NCBI GenBank assembly: GCA_947501805.1
Contig: CANMXJ010000004.1
Span: 124,001-188,000 of the forward strand
DNA length: 64,000 nucleotides
From: an uncultured Sulfitobacter sp.
GTDB lineage: Bacteria; Pseudomonadota; Alphaproteobacteria; Rhodobacterales; Rhodobacteraceae
Reading direction: 5' to 3'
The notes under the pieces were generated by a model. That model saw nothing but the letters and a program-made list of their open reading frames with translations, searched no databases and was not told the DNA's origin. Shown piece after piece: positions 26,411 through 35,435 of this stretch. Numbering within the stretch: position 1 is the stretch's first letter; each line of letters opens with the position of its first letter. Both the position numbers and the translations under genes were made by a program.

Positions 26411-27946
26411 TTACGCCCGCCACAAATCCGGCGTCAGAAGGGCAATAATCGCCAAAGTTTCAAGGCGGCCCAACACCATCGCCGCACAGAGAATTCCCTT
26501 CGCCGCACCGCTGAGTTCGATCAGGCGAATGGGGGTGTCGGCCGCAAATTGCGTCAGGGGACCGGTGGTTGACAGGCTTGCAATGGACAAAACCAGCGCC
26601 TCTTCAAAAGTGCTGCCGGTCAGGCTCAGTGCAAGCATGATTGCAGCCAGAGACATCGCAAACAACATAAAGAATATCCATGCGATAAAGGCCCCGTTGG
26701 ATTGCAGACGCCGCCCTGCGGCCCCTGCTCCGCTGACGGAATTCGGATGCACCAGTCGTTCCATTTCGCGGCGCCCGTTGAGGTAAAGCGCGAAGACCCG
26801 AAGCAATTTCACACCTCCCGCCGTGGTGGCAACACCGCCGCCGATCAGGGACAGCCCCATCAGGATCAAACCCGGTGTGTTCAGGCCGGACCAACCTTGC
26901 GCCGTGACCCAATGTTCCGAGACAAATCCGGTGGTGGTCAGGAACGACAGAACAGTGAAAACAGATCCCCAGAGCGCGTAACCGGCTTGCGAGAGGTTCT
27001 CCATCGCGGCCACGTTATAGGCACCGATGAAGTGACGCATAAACAAAAAGACGGGCACCGCGGCGACAACAAACAGACCGATGCGGAATTCGGGATCAGT
27101 CAGCAGGCCGCCCTGTGTGGCAGTGATTGTATCCTTGGAAAAAGTCAGCCGCGACAAGGCAAACAGCATGAACAGCAGCATGACAGCTTCGCCCGTAACG
27201 CCAATCGGTGCGTTTTGCACCCCGCCAATGGGCGAGATACCGGAGGTCGCAAGGACAGACATTGCATGGCAAAGCGCCGTCAGTGGCGAATCCCCTCCGC
27301 CCAGAAGCAACAGCCACAACAGCAAGGTGAGGCCTGTATAGATTGGTGCCAACGCACGTGTTGAACGCAGCACCCGAAGATGTGGATCAATTGGGGCGGC
27401 GCGGGCGCTGCCACTGTATTGGTGGCCCGGTTCGGCCTGCGCGGTGACTTCGAAGCCACCCAGATGCAGCGGTGCCAGAATGGCCGATGCCGCCACCCAC
27501 ATCAACAGGCCGCCCATCCATCCCACTTGGGCGCGCCACAAATGCAATGTTCCGCCTAGCCGTTCAGGATCCTGAAACATGGTCGCACCTGTTGTGGTCA
27601 TGGCGCTGACCATTTCAAAATAGGCGTTCAGGAAACGGGTTGTTGGCAAGGCCTCAATGAAGGGAATTGCAAAAAAGACGGGCAGACAGACAAAGGCCGA
27701 AAAAAGGGATAATAGCGGGCCAAGGGCGCTTGATTTCGGGCGTTTGCCATTCAAAACAACGGCCATCATCAAAAAGCCGATCAATCCCAGAAGGGCTGCA
27801 TAAAAGAACGCGCGGGCCGCATCATGATCCCGCACGACCAGTCCATGAAATGCAGGCACCAACATGGAAAACGCACCAATGCCAAAGAGCTGCAAGAACA
27901 GCGGCAGATGCAGCAACTCTGTGCGCATATAGTTTTGGCGCTTCAC
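26411..27946 (-). CDS. trkH: Trk potassium uptake protein TrkH
   Basis: A 511-aa potassium channel-like membrane subunit with about 10-12 hydrophobic segments and four selectivity-filter regions: MTTTGATMF, MSVLATSGISPIG, FLTTTGFVSE and IASLSTTGPLTQ. These repeated TTG/STTG pore loops are the KtrB/TrkH signature. It forms the membrane pore gated by TrkA, encoded 15 bp upstream in the same transcript. Both act in pH- and turgor-linked K+ uptake. Confidence 0.95.
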   Translation of the reverse strand: MKRQNYMRTELLHLPLFLQLFGIGAFSMLVPAFHGLVVRDHDAARAFFYAALLGLIGFLMMAVVLNGKRPKSSALGPLLSLFSAFVCLPVFFAIPFIEALPTTRFLNAYFEMVSAMTTTGATMFQDPERLGGTLHLWRAQVGWMGGLLMWVAASAILAPLHLGGFEVTAQAEPGHQYSGSARAAPIDPHLRVLRSTRALAPIYTGLTLLLWLLLLGGGDSPLTALCHAMSVLATSGISPIGGVQNAPIGVTGEAVMLLFMLFALSRLTFSKDTITATQGGLLTDPEFRIGLFVVAAVPVFLFMRHFIGAYNVAAMENLSQAGYALWGSVFTVLSFLTTTGFVSEHWVTAQGWSGLNTPGLILMGLSLIGGGVATTAGGVKLLRVFALYLNGRREMERLVHPNSVSGAGAAGRRLQSNGAFIAWIFFMLFAMSLAAIMLALSLTGSTFEEALVLSIASLSTTGPLTQFAADTPIRLIELSGAAKGILCAAMVLGRLETLAIIALLTPDLWRA

Positions 27947-27961
27947 GTCCCGGACCCTTCT

Positions 27962-29338
27962 TCAGAAAAAGTCGATGGAAACTTGCAGTAGTTGTTCGAC
28001 CTGTGGCACGTCCCCCGCCAGCGCAAAGACGGCGATTGTATCGCCTTCGTCCACGCGGGTTTTGCCCATCGGGCGGATGACTTTGTCGCCCTTGCGTAAC
28101 ATGCCGATCAGTACGCCTTCGGGAAAATCGATTTCTGACACCAGTTTGCCGGCGATGGGAGATGTGGACAAAACTTCGGCCTCGATGACTTCTGCTTCTG
28201 CGTCCCCGATGGAATAGACCGCGCGTACGCGCCCGTGCCGGATGTGGCGCAGGATTGAACTGACCGTGGTGGCACGCGGGTTGATGTAGGCGTCGATGCC
28301 CAGTGGCGTCATCAGAGGCACCAACGTCGGGTCATTGATCAGCGCAATCACATAGGGACAACCTTCGGCCTTGGCACGCACGCAGGCCAGCATGTTGGTC
28401 TTGTCGTCATCCGTAACGGCAAGCATTGCATCAGCACGCACGATACCGGCCTCAGCAAGCAATGCGGCATCCAGACCGTCGCCATTGAGAACAATTGTGC
28501 GCTCAAGGGCTTCAGCCGCTTTTTCCGCGCAGTTGCGGCTTTTTTCAATAACCTTGGTCCGGATGCGGCGTGCATCGGTTTCCAGATGCTGTGCGACTGC
28601 CAGACCGACATTGCCGCCGCCCACCAGTACCACTCTTTCCATCTTGGAGGTCTGTTTGCCAAAAATCTCCATTGTGCGCGCAATATCATCTCGGTGACAA
28701 AAGACATAACAATCGTCACCGACAAACAGCTGGTCCTTGGCTTCGGGGGCAAACAGCGTCCCATCGCGGCGCACCCCAACAACCACGGCACGCAACGTCG
28801 AGAACAAATCCGTCAACTGGCGCAGCGGCGTGTTCACCACCGGACATTCGGCCTCGATTGTGATGCCCAGCAGATGCGCCATACCATCCATGAAAACTTC
28901 GGTATCAAACGAAGCCGGTGCGGACAGACGTTGTAACGCGGCCGCTGCCACTTCTTTCTCGGGGCTGATCACCACATCAATGGGCATGTGATCGCGGCGG
29001 TAAAGGTCGGAATAAATCGCATCAAGATAGGACTGGCTGCGCAGACGGGCGATCTTGCGGTTGATGCCAAACACCGAATGCGCCACCTGACAGGTCACCA
29101 TATTGACCTCGTCAGAATGGGTCGCTGCGATGATCATTTCCGCATCCCGCGCCCCTGCCCGGTCCAGCACATCGGGATAGCTGGCAAAACCTGCAATGCC
29201 CTGCACATCCAGCGTATCGGTCGCGCGGCGCACCAGATCGGCGTTGCTGTCGACTACGGTCACATCATTACGCTCACCGCTGAGGTGGCGGGCAATTTGC
29301 CAGCCCACTTGGCCCGCACCACAAATGATAACCTTCAT
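27962..29338 (-). CDS. trkA: Trk system K+ regulatory subunit TrkA
   Basis: A 458-aa cytosolic regulator with two tandem RCK modules. The first opens MKVIICGAGQVGWQIARHL, with a Rossmann GxGxxG; the second opens VVLVGGGNVGLAVAQHLE near residue 233. Each is followed by a TrkA-C domain (ISPEKEVAAAALQRLS; AEVLSTSPIAGKLV). It binds NAD(H) and nucleotides and gates TrkH. In many relatives trkA follows ntrX directly; here a 2.3-kb block lies between them. Confidence 0.96.
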   Translation of the reverse strand: MKVIICGAGQVGWQIARHLSGERNDVTVVDSNADLVRRATDTLDVQGIAGFASYPDVLDRAGARDAEMIIAATHSDEVNMVTCQVAHSVFGINRKIARLRSQSYLDAIYSDLYRRDHMPIDVVISPEKEVAAAALQRLSAPASFDTEVFMDGMAHLLGITIEAECPVVNTPLRQLTDLFSTLRAVVVGVRRDGTLFAPEAKDQLFVGDDCYVFCHRDDIARTMEIFGKQTSKMERVVLVGGGNVGLAVAQHLETDARRIRTKVIEKSRNCAEKAAEALERTIVLNGDGLDAALLAEAGIVRADAMLAVTDDDKTNMLACVRAKAEGCPYVIALINDPTLVPLMTPLGIDAYINPRATTVSSILRHIRHGRVRAVYSIGDAEAEVIEAEVLSTSPIAGKLVSEIDFPEGVLIGMLRKGDKVIRPMGKTRVDEGDTIAVFALAGDVPQVEQLLQVSIDFF

Positions 29339-29440
29339 GCGCCTGTCCTCACGCTGATGTGCAAGCGGGCCAAAGGGGGGCCGCGCCTGCGAATGCCCGC
29401 TGTTTAGAGGCTATGCAGCCCCCCGTGGCAAGGGTCAATT

Positions 29441-29472
29441 ACATTGCAAGATCGCAGACTAACGTGCAATGT
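29441..29472. repeat. Inverted repeat just upstream of the lipoprotein gene
   Basis: Arms ACATTGCA (29441-29448) and TGCAATGT (29465-29472) with a 16-nt spacer end six bases before the ATG at 29479. The position suggests an operator or a hairpin covering the ribosome-binding region. Confidence 0.4.
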
Positions 29473-29478
29473 TGCCGC

Positions 29479-29952
29479 ATGAAACACTGCGCTTTTATGA
29501 TCATTCCAGCGGTTTTCGCCCTGTCTGCATGCGCCCCGCTCAAGACGTATTACAAACCCGGCGCATCTGTAACGGCACTCAAGCGTGACACCATATCATG
29601 CGAAATCAGTGCGCTTGCCGATGTGCCTGCCTCTGTACAAATCAGGCGCAAACCGCCCATCTTTATACCCGGCACGCGCACGTGTACAGCGGACGGAAAA
29701 TGCAGCGGGACCGAAGGCTATTACATTCCTGGTGGTGTTGAAAGTTACGATCCGAATGATGGTTTGCGCGCCCGCGTGGAACAGCAATGTATGGCGGCCA
29801 AAGGTTATGTACCCGTGTCGATTCCCGCCTGTCCCGACAGTGTGGCCAAAGCGGCACCCCCTACGGCAACAACTCGGCTGCCCGCTTTGACTGACGCGTC
29901 TTGTGTGATCCGAAACCGCGATGGCAGTTTCCAGATCGTGACACGCGGCTAG
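29479..29952 (+). CDS. Hypothetical lipoprotein
   Basis: A 157-aa protein. The signal sequence MKHCAFMIIPAVFALSAC ends in a good lipobox (LSAC, Cys18), so it is probably lipidated. The mature part has several cysteines (CEIS, CTADGKC, QQCMAAKGYV, IPACPD, SCVIR) that could form disulfides in the periplasm. The pair EGYYIPGGVESYDPN...QQCMAAKGY resembles small uncharacterised Rhodobacterales lipoproteins. No Shine-Dalgarno sequence is evident. It is divergent from trkA and precedes the SnoaL-like gene by 97 bp. The function is unknown. Confidence 0.78.
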   Translation: MKHCAFMIIPAVFALSACAPLKTYYKPGASVTALKRDTISCEISALADVPASVQIRRKPPIFIPGTRTCTADGKCSGTEGYYIPGGVESYDPNDGLRARVEQQCMAAKGYVPVSIPACPDSVAKAAPPTATTRLPALTDASCVIRNRDGSFQIVTRG

Positions 29953-30049
29953 CACGCAACCCGATCTGCACAAAATGGGTCCTTTTTTACTGGTGCACAC
30001 GTGTGCATGGCGCTACCTCTTTGCTGGTACTCCAACAAAAGAGCCTCTT

Positions 30050-31051
30050 ATGTCGCACCTCCAAGACGCCAAAACCCTTGTACAGGCGCATTATGCCGCG
30101 CTTGCAACTGCCACCTCGGACACCGTTGAGGATCTGCTGTCAGAGCGCACCGCGCCTGATTACATCTGGCGCGGTGTGCATCCGTTCAACGTGCAATCAG
30201 GAGCAAAGAGCGCGGCGCATGCCTTTTGGCGGCCGTTCCTTAAGAGCTTTTCATCCCTTCAACGCCGAGAGGATATCTTTTTCGCCGCCCAAGACAGTCT
30301 GACGGATGATAGCGCCATCTGGACCGTTTCGATGGGGCATCTGATGGGCCTGTTTGACGCGCCCTTTCTGAACATCCCGGCAACCCGCAAGATTGCGATG
30401 CTCCGCTATGCTGAATTCAATCGCGTGCAGGACGGCAAGATTGTCGAGACCGCCCTGTTCTGCGACATCCTGCACCTGATGACCCAAGCAGGTGTGGGCC
30501 GCTTCCCGAACCAGACCGCCGCGCATCTGGTGCAACCCGGTCCGCGCACCCATGACGGGTTGTTGTATGATCCGCAGGACGCCCAGGCTGGCCCGAAAAC
30601 CCTCGCCCTCATCAACCGTATGATCGGTGCGATTGACGCGGCCAATGCCGATCCCCGTGCGCTGACCCCACAGCAGGAATTGCAGCGTGACTGGCACGAC
30701 AACATGATCTGGTGGGGCCCCGAAGGCATCGGCGCGACCTACACGATTGATCGCTACATCGAGCAACATCAGGGCCCGTTCCGTCGTCATCTGTCAGATC
30801 GCAACTTCAACGGCCATCTGGCGCGTGTGGCAGAGGGTAACTACGGTGCGTTCTTTGGCTGGCCGAACCTGTCTTTGACGAACACGGACGGATTTATGGG
30901 CGTGCCTGCGAGTGACGTACGCGCCGACATGCGTGTAGTTGATGTGTACCGCCGTGACGGAGACAAGCTGGCCGAGAACTGGATTTTCATCGACATGCTG
31001 CATTTCTTGAAAATGCAGGGCGTGGATGTTTTGGGGGAGTTGGCGGGGTGA
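30050..31051 (+). CDS. Double SnoaL/NTF2-like protein
   Basis: A 333-aa protein made of two NTF2-like (SnoaL) cone folds. The first spans about residues 1-150 (LVQAHYAALATATSDTVEDL, YAEFNRVQDGKIVETALFCD). The second spans about 195-330 (DWHDNMIWWGPEGIGATYTI, DVYRRDGDKLAENWIFIDML). SnoaL-type proteins are polyketide cyclases or small-molecule hydrolases/isomerases; many homologues with this duplication are named only 'nuclear transport factor 2 family'. There is no signal peptide after choosing the ATG at 30050. No biosynthetic cluster surrounds it, so its substrate is unknown. Confidence 0.82.
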   Translation: MSHLQDAKTLVQAHYAALATATSDTVEDLLSERTAPDYIWRGVHPFNVQSGAKSAAHAFWRPFLKSFSSLQRREDIFFAAQDSLTDDSAIWTVSMGHLMGLFDAPFLNIPATRKIAMLRYAEFNRVQDGKIVETALFCDILHLMTQAGVGRFPNQTAAHLVQPGPRTHDGLLYDPQDAQAGPKTLALINRMIGAIDAANADPRALTPQQELQRDWHDNMIWWGPEGIGATYTIDRYIEQHQGPFRRHLSDRNFNGHLARVAEGNYGAFFGWPNLSLTNTDGFMGVPASDVRADMRVVDVYRRDGDKLAENWIFIDMLHFLKMQGVDVLGELAG

Positions 31052-31097
31052 GTGTTGAGCTTGCTTGACCATTGTACCTTACTCTTGGCCAGCAATG

Positions 31098-31499
31098 CTA
31101 AGTTGTTTCTGCTTTGCTCATAGGTGAATTTGAAACCGCAACAGCAATGGCCAGCCAGAAACCTGACCGCAAAACCATTGCGAAAAACGTGCGCCATTCA
31201 AATGGTGTACCACTAAAGGCCATCACGATAAATATTGCGAATATCAACAAAGTACTTGCCGCAATCAGCCAAGCAATAGGCTGTGCCCAACGCGTCGAAT
31301 AATAGAGCGCAAGTGCGCCAAGGACATAGAAAAAACCCGCCAAAAAATTGAACCACAGCACCAACGGGACAGCATCACCAACCGCTGCTCTCGCGGCATC
31401 ATCGCCAAACAATGCCATTCCTCCAGAGTAGATCGTCAGCAGACCAAACAGCGCAGCCACCATAGCTACTGGTCGAACCCAGCGCGGAGACGTGAACAT
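31098..31499 (-). CDS. Four-helix membrane protein under a probable FNR-type promoter
   Basis: A 133-aa protein with four hydrophobic segments (about residues 10-31, 45-66, 70-94, 104-123) and short loops. I do not recognise the family. Its bases are visibly less GC-rich than the neighbouring ntr genes. A strong ribosome-binding site (AGGAGGAGAA) precedes the ATG. Upstream lie an exact TTGAT-N4-ATCAA FNR site and a 22-bp palindrome, suggesting induction under low oxygen or by nitric oxide through an FNR/Dnr regulator. It sits in the block separating trkA from ntrX. Confidence 0.75.
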   Translation of the reverse strand: MFTSPRWVRPVAMVAALFGLLTIYSGGMALFGDDAARAAVGDAVPLVLWFNFLAGFFYVLGALALYYSTRWAQPIAWLIAASTLLIFAIFIVMAFSGTPFEWRTFFAMVLRSGFWLAIAVAVSNSPMSKAETT

Positions 31500-31524
31500 A
31501 GTTCTCCTCCTTTTTGAATAACAT

Positions 31525-31546
31525 TTGATTGTTGACTTACAATCAA
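31525..31546. promoter_or_regulatory. 22-bp palindromic operator candidate
   Basis: Perfect 8-bp arms TTGATTGT (31525-31532) and ACAATCAA (31539-31546) are separated by 6 bp. It overlaps the expected promoter/start region of the four-helix membrane-protein gene, a position suited to a repressor. Confidence 0.5.
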
Positions 31547-31571
31547 GCTATTCCCTCTGGGCGCTTTTGAT

Positions 31572-31585
31572 TTGATCAAGATCAA
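31572..31585 (-). promoter_or_regulatory. FNR/FnrL-type binding site
   Basis: TTGATCAAGATCAA is an exact TTGAT-N4-ATCAA match. Its centre is 79 bp upstream of the ATG at 31499, close to the 76-bp distance seen for the universal stress protein gene in this window. A TAGCTT at 31545-31550 could be the -10. Confidence 0.62.
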
Positions 31586-31671
31586 TGGTCTGCCGTTGAT
31601 TGGGGATTTGTCGCGAGAGAGTCATAATCAGTTCAGGGGCGAACCGTTCATTGATCATCGCGCTCACTCAA

Positions 31672-33081
31672 TCACTCTGCCTCTGCCTCCTCATCCACAT
31701 GCGCCACCCGCACACCGGACTTCGCGGACGTCACAACCCCTAGCGACTTCAGCTTGCGGTGCAGCGCGGATCGCTCCATCCCGACAAAATTCGCCGTGCG
31801 CGAAATGTTCCCGCCAAAGCGGTTGATCTGGGTCAGCAGGTATTCGCGTTCAAACGCCTCACGTGCCTCGCGCAGCGGCAATGTCGCCAGCGCAGAGGAC
31901 AGCACCACGCGGCCGTCTTCCTCGCCGTTTGGCTCCTCACCGGGCAATTCGCGGGCCTCGATTGGACCCGTGCCATCGCCAAGGATCAGCACGCGCTCGA
32001 CCAGATTTTTCAACTGACGCACGTTGCCGGGCCAGACCATTGTCTGCATCAGGGCAATCGCATCCTCAGAGAGTTCGCGCTGTGGCAACCCTTGTGAGGC
32101 GTTGAATTCGCTGATGAAATGCTCCGCGAGCAGTGGAATATCCTCGCGCCGTTCCTCCAACGACGGAACCGCAATCGGCACCACGTTGAGGCGGTGAAAC
32201 AACTCCTGACGGAAAGTTTCCGCCTCAATCGCGGCCTCAAGGTTCTTGTTGGTGGACGAAATCACCCGCAGATCCACCCGCACCTTGTCGCTGCCACCCA
32301 CACGCGTGAATTGCTGGTCCACCAACACGCGCAGAATCTTGGATTGGGTGCCAAGCGGCATATCTGCCACCTCGTCGAAATAGGCGACACCGCCGTTGGC
32401 CTGCTCTAGCAACCCCGGCTCGATCCCGCGTTCTGACCCTTCACGGCCAAACAGCACTTCCTCCATGCGATCCGGCTCCACCCCTGCGCAATTGATGGTC
32501 ACAAACGGCGCATTGGCGCGGTTGGAATTGGCGTGGATATAGCGCGCGGCAACCTCTTTGCCTGCTCCCGCTGGCCCGGTCAGCATGACGCGCCCGTTTG
32601 ATTTGGTCACTTTGTCGAGTTGCCCGATCAGCGCGCGGAACGCACCGGACTGGCCCAGCATTTCCGCACTGGTGACATCGCGTCGCTTGAGCGTCTGGTT
32701 TTCCTGACGCAGGCGCGATGTTTCCATGGCGCGGCGGATCACCACCAGCAATTGATCAATGTTGAAGGGCTTTTCGATGAAATCATAGGCTCCCTGTTTG
32801 ATCGCAGCCACCGCAATCTCTACGTTACCGTGGCCCGAGATGATCACCACAGGCACATCGGGATAATCGCGTTTGGTCGCCTTGAGGATGTCGATCCCGT
32901 CCATGTCACTATCTTTGAGCCATATGTCGAGGATCATCAGCGCGGGCGGTTCCGTGCTGATCGCCGCCATGGCATCATCGGAGTTTCCGGCCAGCCGCGT
33001 GGCAAACCCTTCGTCTTCCAGAATATCAGAAATCAACTCGCGAATATCGCGTTCGTCGTCCACGATCAGAATATCACTCAT
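31672..33081 (-). CDS. ntrX: Nitrogen-regulation response regulator NtrX
   Basis: A 469-aa response regulator. The receiver domain has acidic Asp8-Asp9 and phospho-acceptor Asp52. The AAA+ domain has Walker A GPAGAGKE and Walker B GGVAYFDEV. The C-terminal Fis-type helix-turn-helix is NISRTANFVGMERSALHRKL. The sigma-54 contact loop GAFTGA is absent; the region reads LFGREGSERGIEPGLLEQA. This fits Rhodobacterales, where such activators work without sigma-54. It is the partner of NtrY (ATGA overlap) in nitrogen, redox and envelope regulation. Confidence 0.95.
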   Translation of the reverse strand: MSDILIVDDERDIRELISDILEDEGFATRLAGNSDDAMAAISTEPPALMILDIWLKDSDMDGIDILKATKRDYPDVPVVIISGHGNVEIAVAAIKQGAYDFIEKPFNIDQLLVVIRRAMETSRLRQENQTLKRRDVTSAEMLGQSGAFRALIGQLDKVTKSNGRVMLTGPAGAGKEVAARYIHANSNRANAPFVTINCAGVEPDRMEEVLFGREGSERGIEPGLLEQANGGVAYFDEVADMPLGTQSKILRVLVDQQFTRVGGSDKVRVDLRVISSTNKNLEAAIEAETFRQELFHRLNVVPIAVPSLEERREDIPLLAEHFISEFNASQGLPQRELSEDAIALMQTMVWPGNVRQLKNLVERVLILGDGTGPIEARELPGEEPNGEEDGRVVLSSALATLPLREAREAFEREYLLTQINRFGGNISRTANFVGMERSALHRKLKSLGVVTSAKSGVRVAHVDEEAEAE

Positions 33082-35420
33082 GCTCTGTCTCCACTCGTTT
33101 TTGATTGTTCAGGGGATGGCGGCAGCGGCAGTGTGATCACTGCCATTGCCCCGAAATGGTCTTGGCCCGCAAAAACGGGCGCTTTGTCCAGCACCAGCGT
33201 GCCGCCGTGTTCTTCGATGATTTTCTTGACGATTGGCAGGCCTAGACCTGTACCTTCGCTTCGGGTCGTAACATAGGGTTCAAACAACCGCGCCCGGTCT
33301 TCCGGAAGGCCGGTTCCGTTGTCTGCGATGGTAATTGTCGCGTTTGTATCGTCCGTTGTCATGGCCACCATGATCTGCGGTTTCAGGTTCTCCGGAGGGC
33401 CTTTTTTTATCAATGTTTCAATCGCTTCACCGGCGTTCTTGATCAGATTTGTCAACGCCTGAGAAATCATCGTGTTGTCGATGTCGACCATCACCGATGT
33501 GTCCGGGAGATCTGATGTTATTGTGACTTGTGGCTGGCCGGATTGTTGCAGAAACACAGCGTCCGATACCAGTTGTTTGAGGTCTTGTTTGGATGTCACG
33601 GGTTCTGGCATACGGGCGAATTTGGAAAATTCGTCAACGATCCGGCGCAGATCACCGGTCTGGCGGATGATCACACCTGTCATTTGTTCAAGCGCTTCGC
33701 TGTCTTCGCCCAGTTTGGGCGCAAACTTGCGGCGGATGCGTTCGGCACTCAACTGGATCGGTGTCAGCGGGTTCTTGATCTCATGGGCGATGCGGCGCGC
33801 GACGTCGCCCCAAGCGGCCATGCGCTGCGCACTGACCAGATCGGTCACATCATCAAAGGCAACCACATAGCCTTCAAGGCGTCCATCATCTGAGCGTCGG
33901 GTGGCCATACGGACCAACAGGTTTTCCATCGCTCCTTGACGTGACACCTTGACCTCGTCCTGCACCACTTCACCAGATTTGCTGCTGATGGTTTCGAACA
34001 AGGCCCCAAATTCGGGAATCGCAACAGAAAGCGCCAGTGATTGTTGATCTTCCGACCAATCGAGCAAGCGCATTGCAGAACGGTTCACGAAGGTAACGCG
34101 CCCTTCGGGATCAAGGCCAACCACGCCGGAGGTGACCGAACTCAACACTGAATCAAACAATCGGCGGCGGCGTTCAATCTGGCGGGTGTTGTCCAGAAGG
34201 GTTTCGCGCTGGCCCTGCAACTGCTTGGTCATCTGGTTGAAATAGCGGCTGAGCATGGCGATTTCGTCGTCGCCGTCTTCTTCGCGCACCTGCACGTTGA
34301 GATTGCCAGCGCCGACTTGTTGGGCCGCCCCTGTCAAACGTCCCACCGGGCCGGACAGGCGCTCGGCAAACCACAATCCCAGCCAGACAGCGGCAAGGAT
34401 CAGGATCACAGCAAAGCCCAGATACAGCAGGCCAAATTCGAACAACAACCGTCCGCGATCGGATTCAAGTTGTTGGTAAAGGCGCACCGTTTCCGTGGTT
34501 TCATCCAGCAAGGACAGGATTTTCCCATCCACATCGCGGCTGACAAAAAGATACCTGTCAACAAAAGAGCGCAACGGCAGAAGTGCGCGGAATTCGTTGT
34601 TGGGCCAATCCTCAATGACCAGCAATCCTTTGTTGCTGGCTTGTTGAATTTGCTCAGGCTCGGGCTTGTCAAAATCAAACAGATAGGAGCGGTCCCCACG
34701 TGCGCGAATTTGTCCTGTGCCGTCAATAAGATAAGCTTCCCGCAGCCCGCGCTGAATCTGGCGCTGCCCTTCCCCCAACAATGTACTGTCCGAGACGTTG
34801 ATCCCCTGATTTCGGGCATTATCGATGCTGCGGGCCAAGGCGCGGGCATCCGCAATCAAATCTTGACGCTGCTCGGATTCGTAAGCTTGAGCCGCCTCAA
34901 GTGACGATCCCACAACGCCGCGCACACGGTCCGAAAACCACCCCTCAAGGCCAACATTGATGGTGAGGCCTGCGAAAACGGCCACGGTCACAGTCGGGAT
35001 CAGAGCCATCAACGCAAAAACACCTGTCAGACGCAGGTGAAGGCGGGAACCAGCTGACTTGGCGCGTCTCGCAGCAACCAAGCGGGCGACCTGAGACAGT
35101 ACAAGCGCAGCAACGAGCAGAATATAGACAAGGTCGGCCAACAGAACCAGACGCAGGGACAGTGTGTTTGCACCCTGCCCCAAAGGACCAAGCGCGAGGT
35201 AGGTCGCCAGCGCCAGAACCGGTCCGAGAAGCACCAATCCGAGAGTTGCCAGATTGCGCACACGTTTCATGCGCCGCAAACGGCCCAGTTTCTCCAACGT
35301 TAAACTGCGTGACAGGGTTGCCACCCGCGCCCTCACCGATGATGTGGTGCGCGTGTGCACCAACCGCCATATTTTGTGGTCCTGAACATGCTCAGAGCTT
35401 ACCTGATACACGTTGGCCAC
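33078..35420 (-). CDS. ntrY: Nitrogen-regulation sensor histidine kinase NtrY
   Basis: A membrane sensor kinase of up to 780 aa. Three or four hydrophobic segments lie in the first ~190 residues and at ~330, with a periplasmic region between. A HAMP linker (SGPVGRLTGAAQQVGAGNL), a PAS domain (SSVTSGVVGLDPEGRVTFVN), a HisKA box with the phospho-His in [20 protein letters not shown], and an HATPase (IADNGTGLPEDRARLFEP, GTGLGLPIVKKIIEEHGG) follow. The exact start is uncertain: residues 1-50 look poorly conserved and an ATG at codon 51 (MKRVRN) just before the first helix is an alternative. It phosphorylates NtrX. Confidence 0.94.
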   Translation of the reverse strand: MANVYQVSSEHVQDHKIWRLVHTRTTSSVRARVATLSRSLTLEKLGRLRRMKRVRNLATLGLVLLGPVLALATYLALGPLGQGANTLSLRLVLLADLVYILLVAALVLSQVARLVAARRAKSAGSRLHLRLTGVFALMALIPTVTVAVFAGLTINVGLEGWFSDRVRGVVGSSLEAAQAYESEQRQDLIADARALARSIDNARNQGINVSDSTLLGEGQRQIQRGLREAYLIDGTGQIRARGDRSYLFDFDKPEPEQIQQASNKGLLVIEDWPNNEFRALLPLRSFVDRYLFVSRDVDGKILSLLDETTETVRLYQQLESDRGRLLFEFGLLYLGFAVILILAAVWLGLWFAERLSGPVGRLTGAAQQVGAGNLNVQVREEDGDDEIAMLSRYFNQMTKQLQGQRETLLDNTRQIERRRRLFDSVLSSVTSGVVGLDPEGRVTFVNRSAMRLLDWSEDQQSLALSVAIPEFGALFETISSKSGEVVQDEVKVSRQGAMENLLVRMATRRSDDGRLEGYVVAFDDVTDLVSAQRMAAWGDVARRIAHEIKNPLTPIQLSAERIRRKFAPKLGEDSEALEQMTGVIIRQTGDLRRIVDEFSKFARMPEPVTSKQDLKQLVSDAVFLQQSGQPQVTITSDLPDTSVMVDIDNTMISQALTNLIKNAGEAIETLIKKGPPENLKPQIMVAMTTDDTNATITIADNGTGLPEDRARLFEPYVTTRSEGTGLGLPIVKKIIEEHGGTLVLDKAPVFAGQDHFGAMAVITLPLPPSPEQSKTSGDRA

Positions 35421-35435
35421 GGTTATGTGGCGCTT

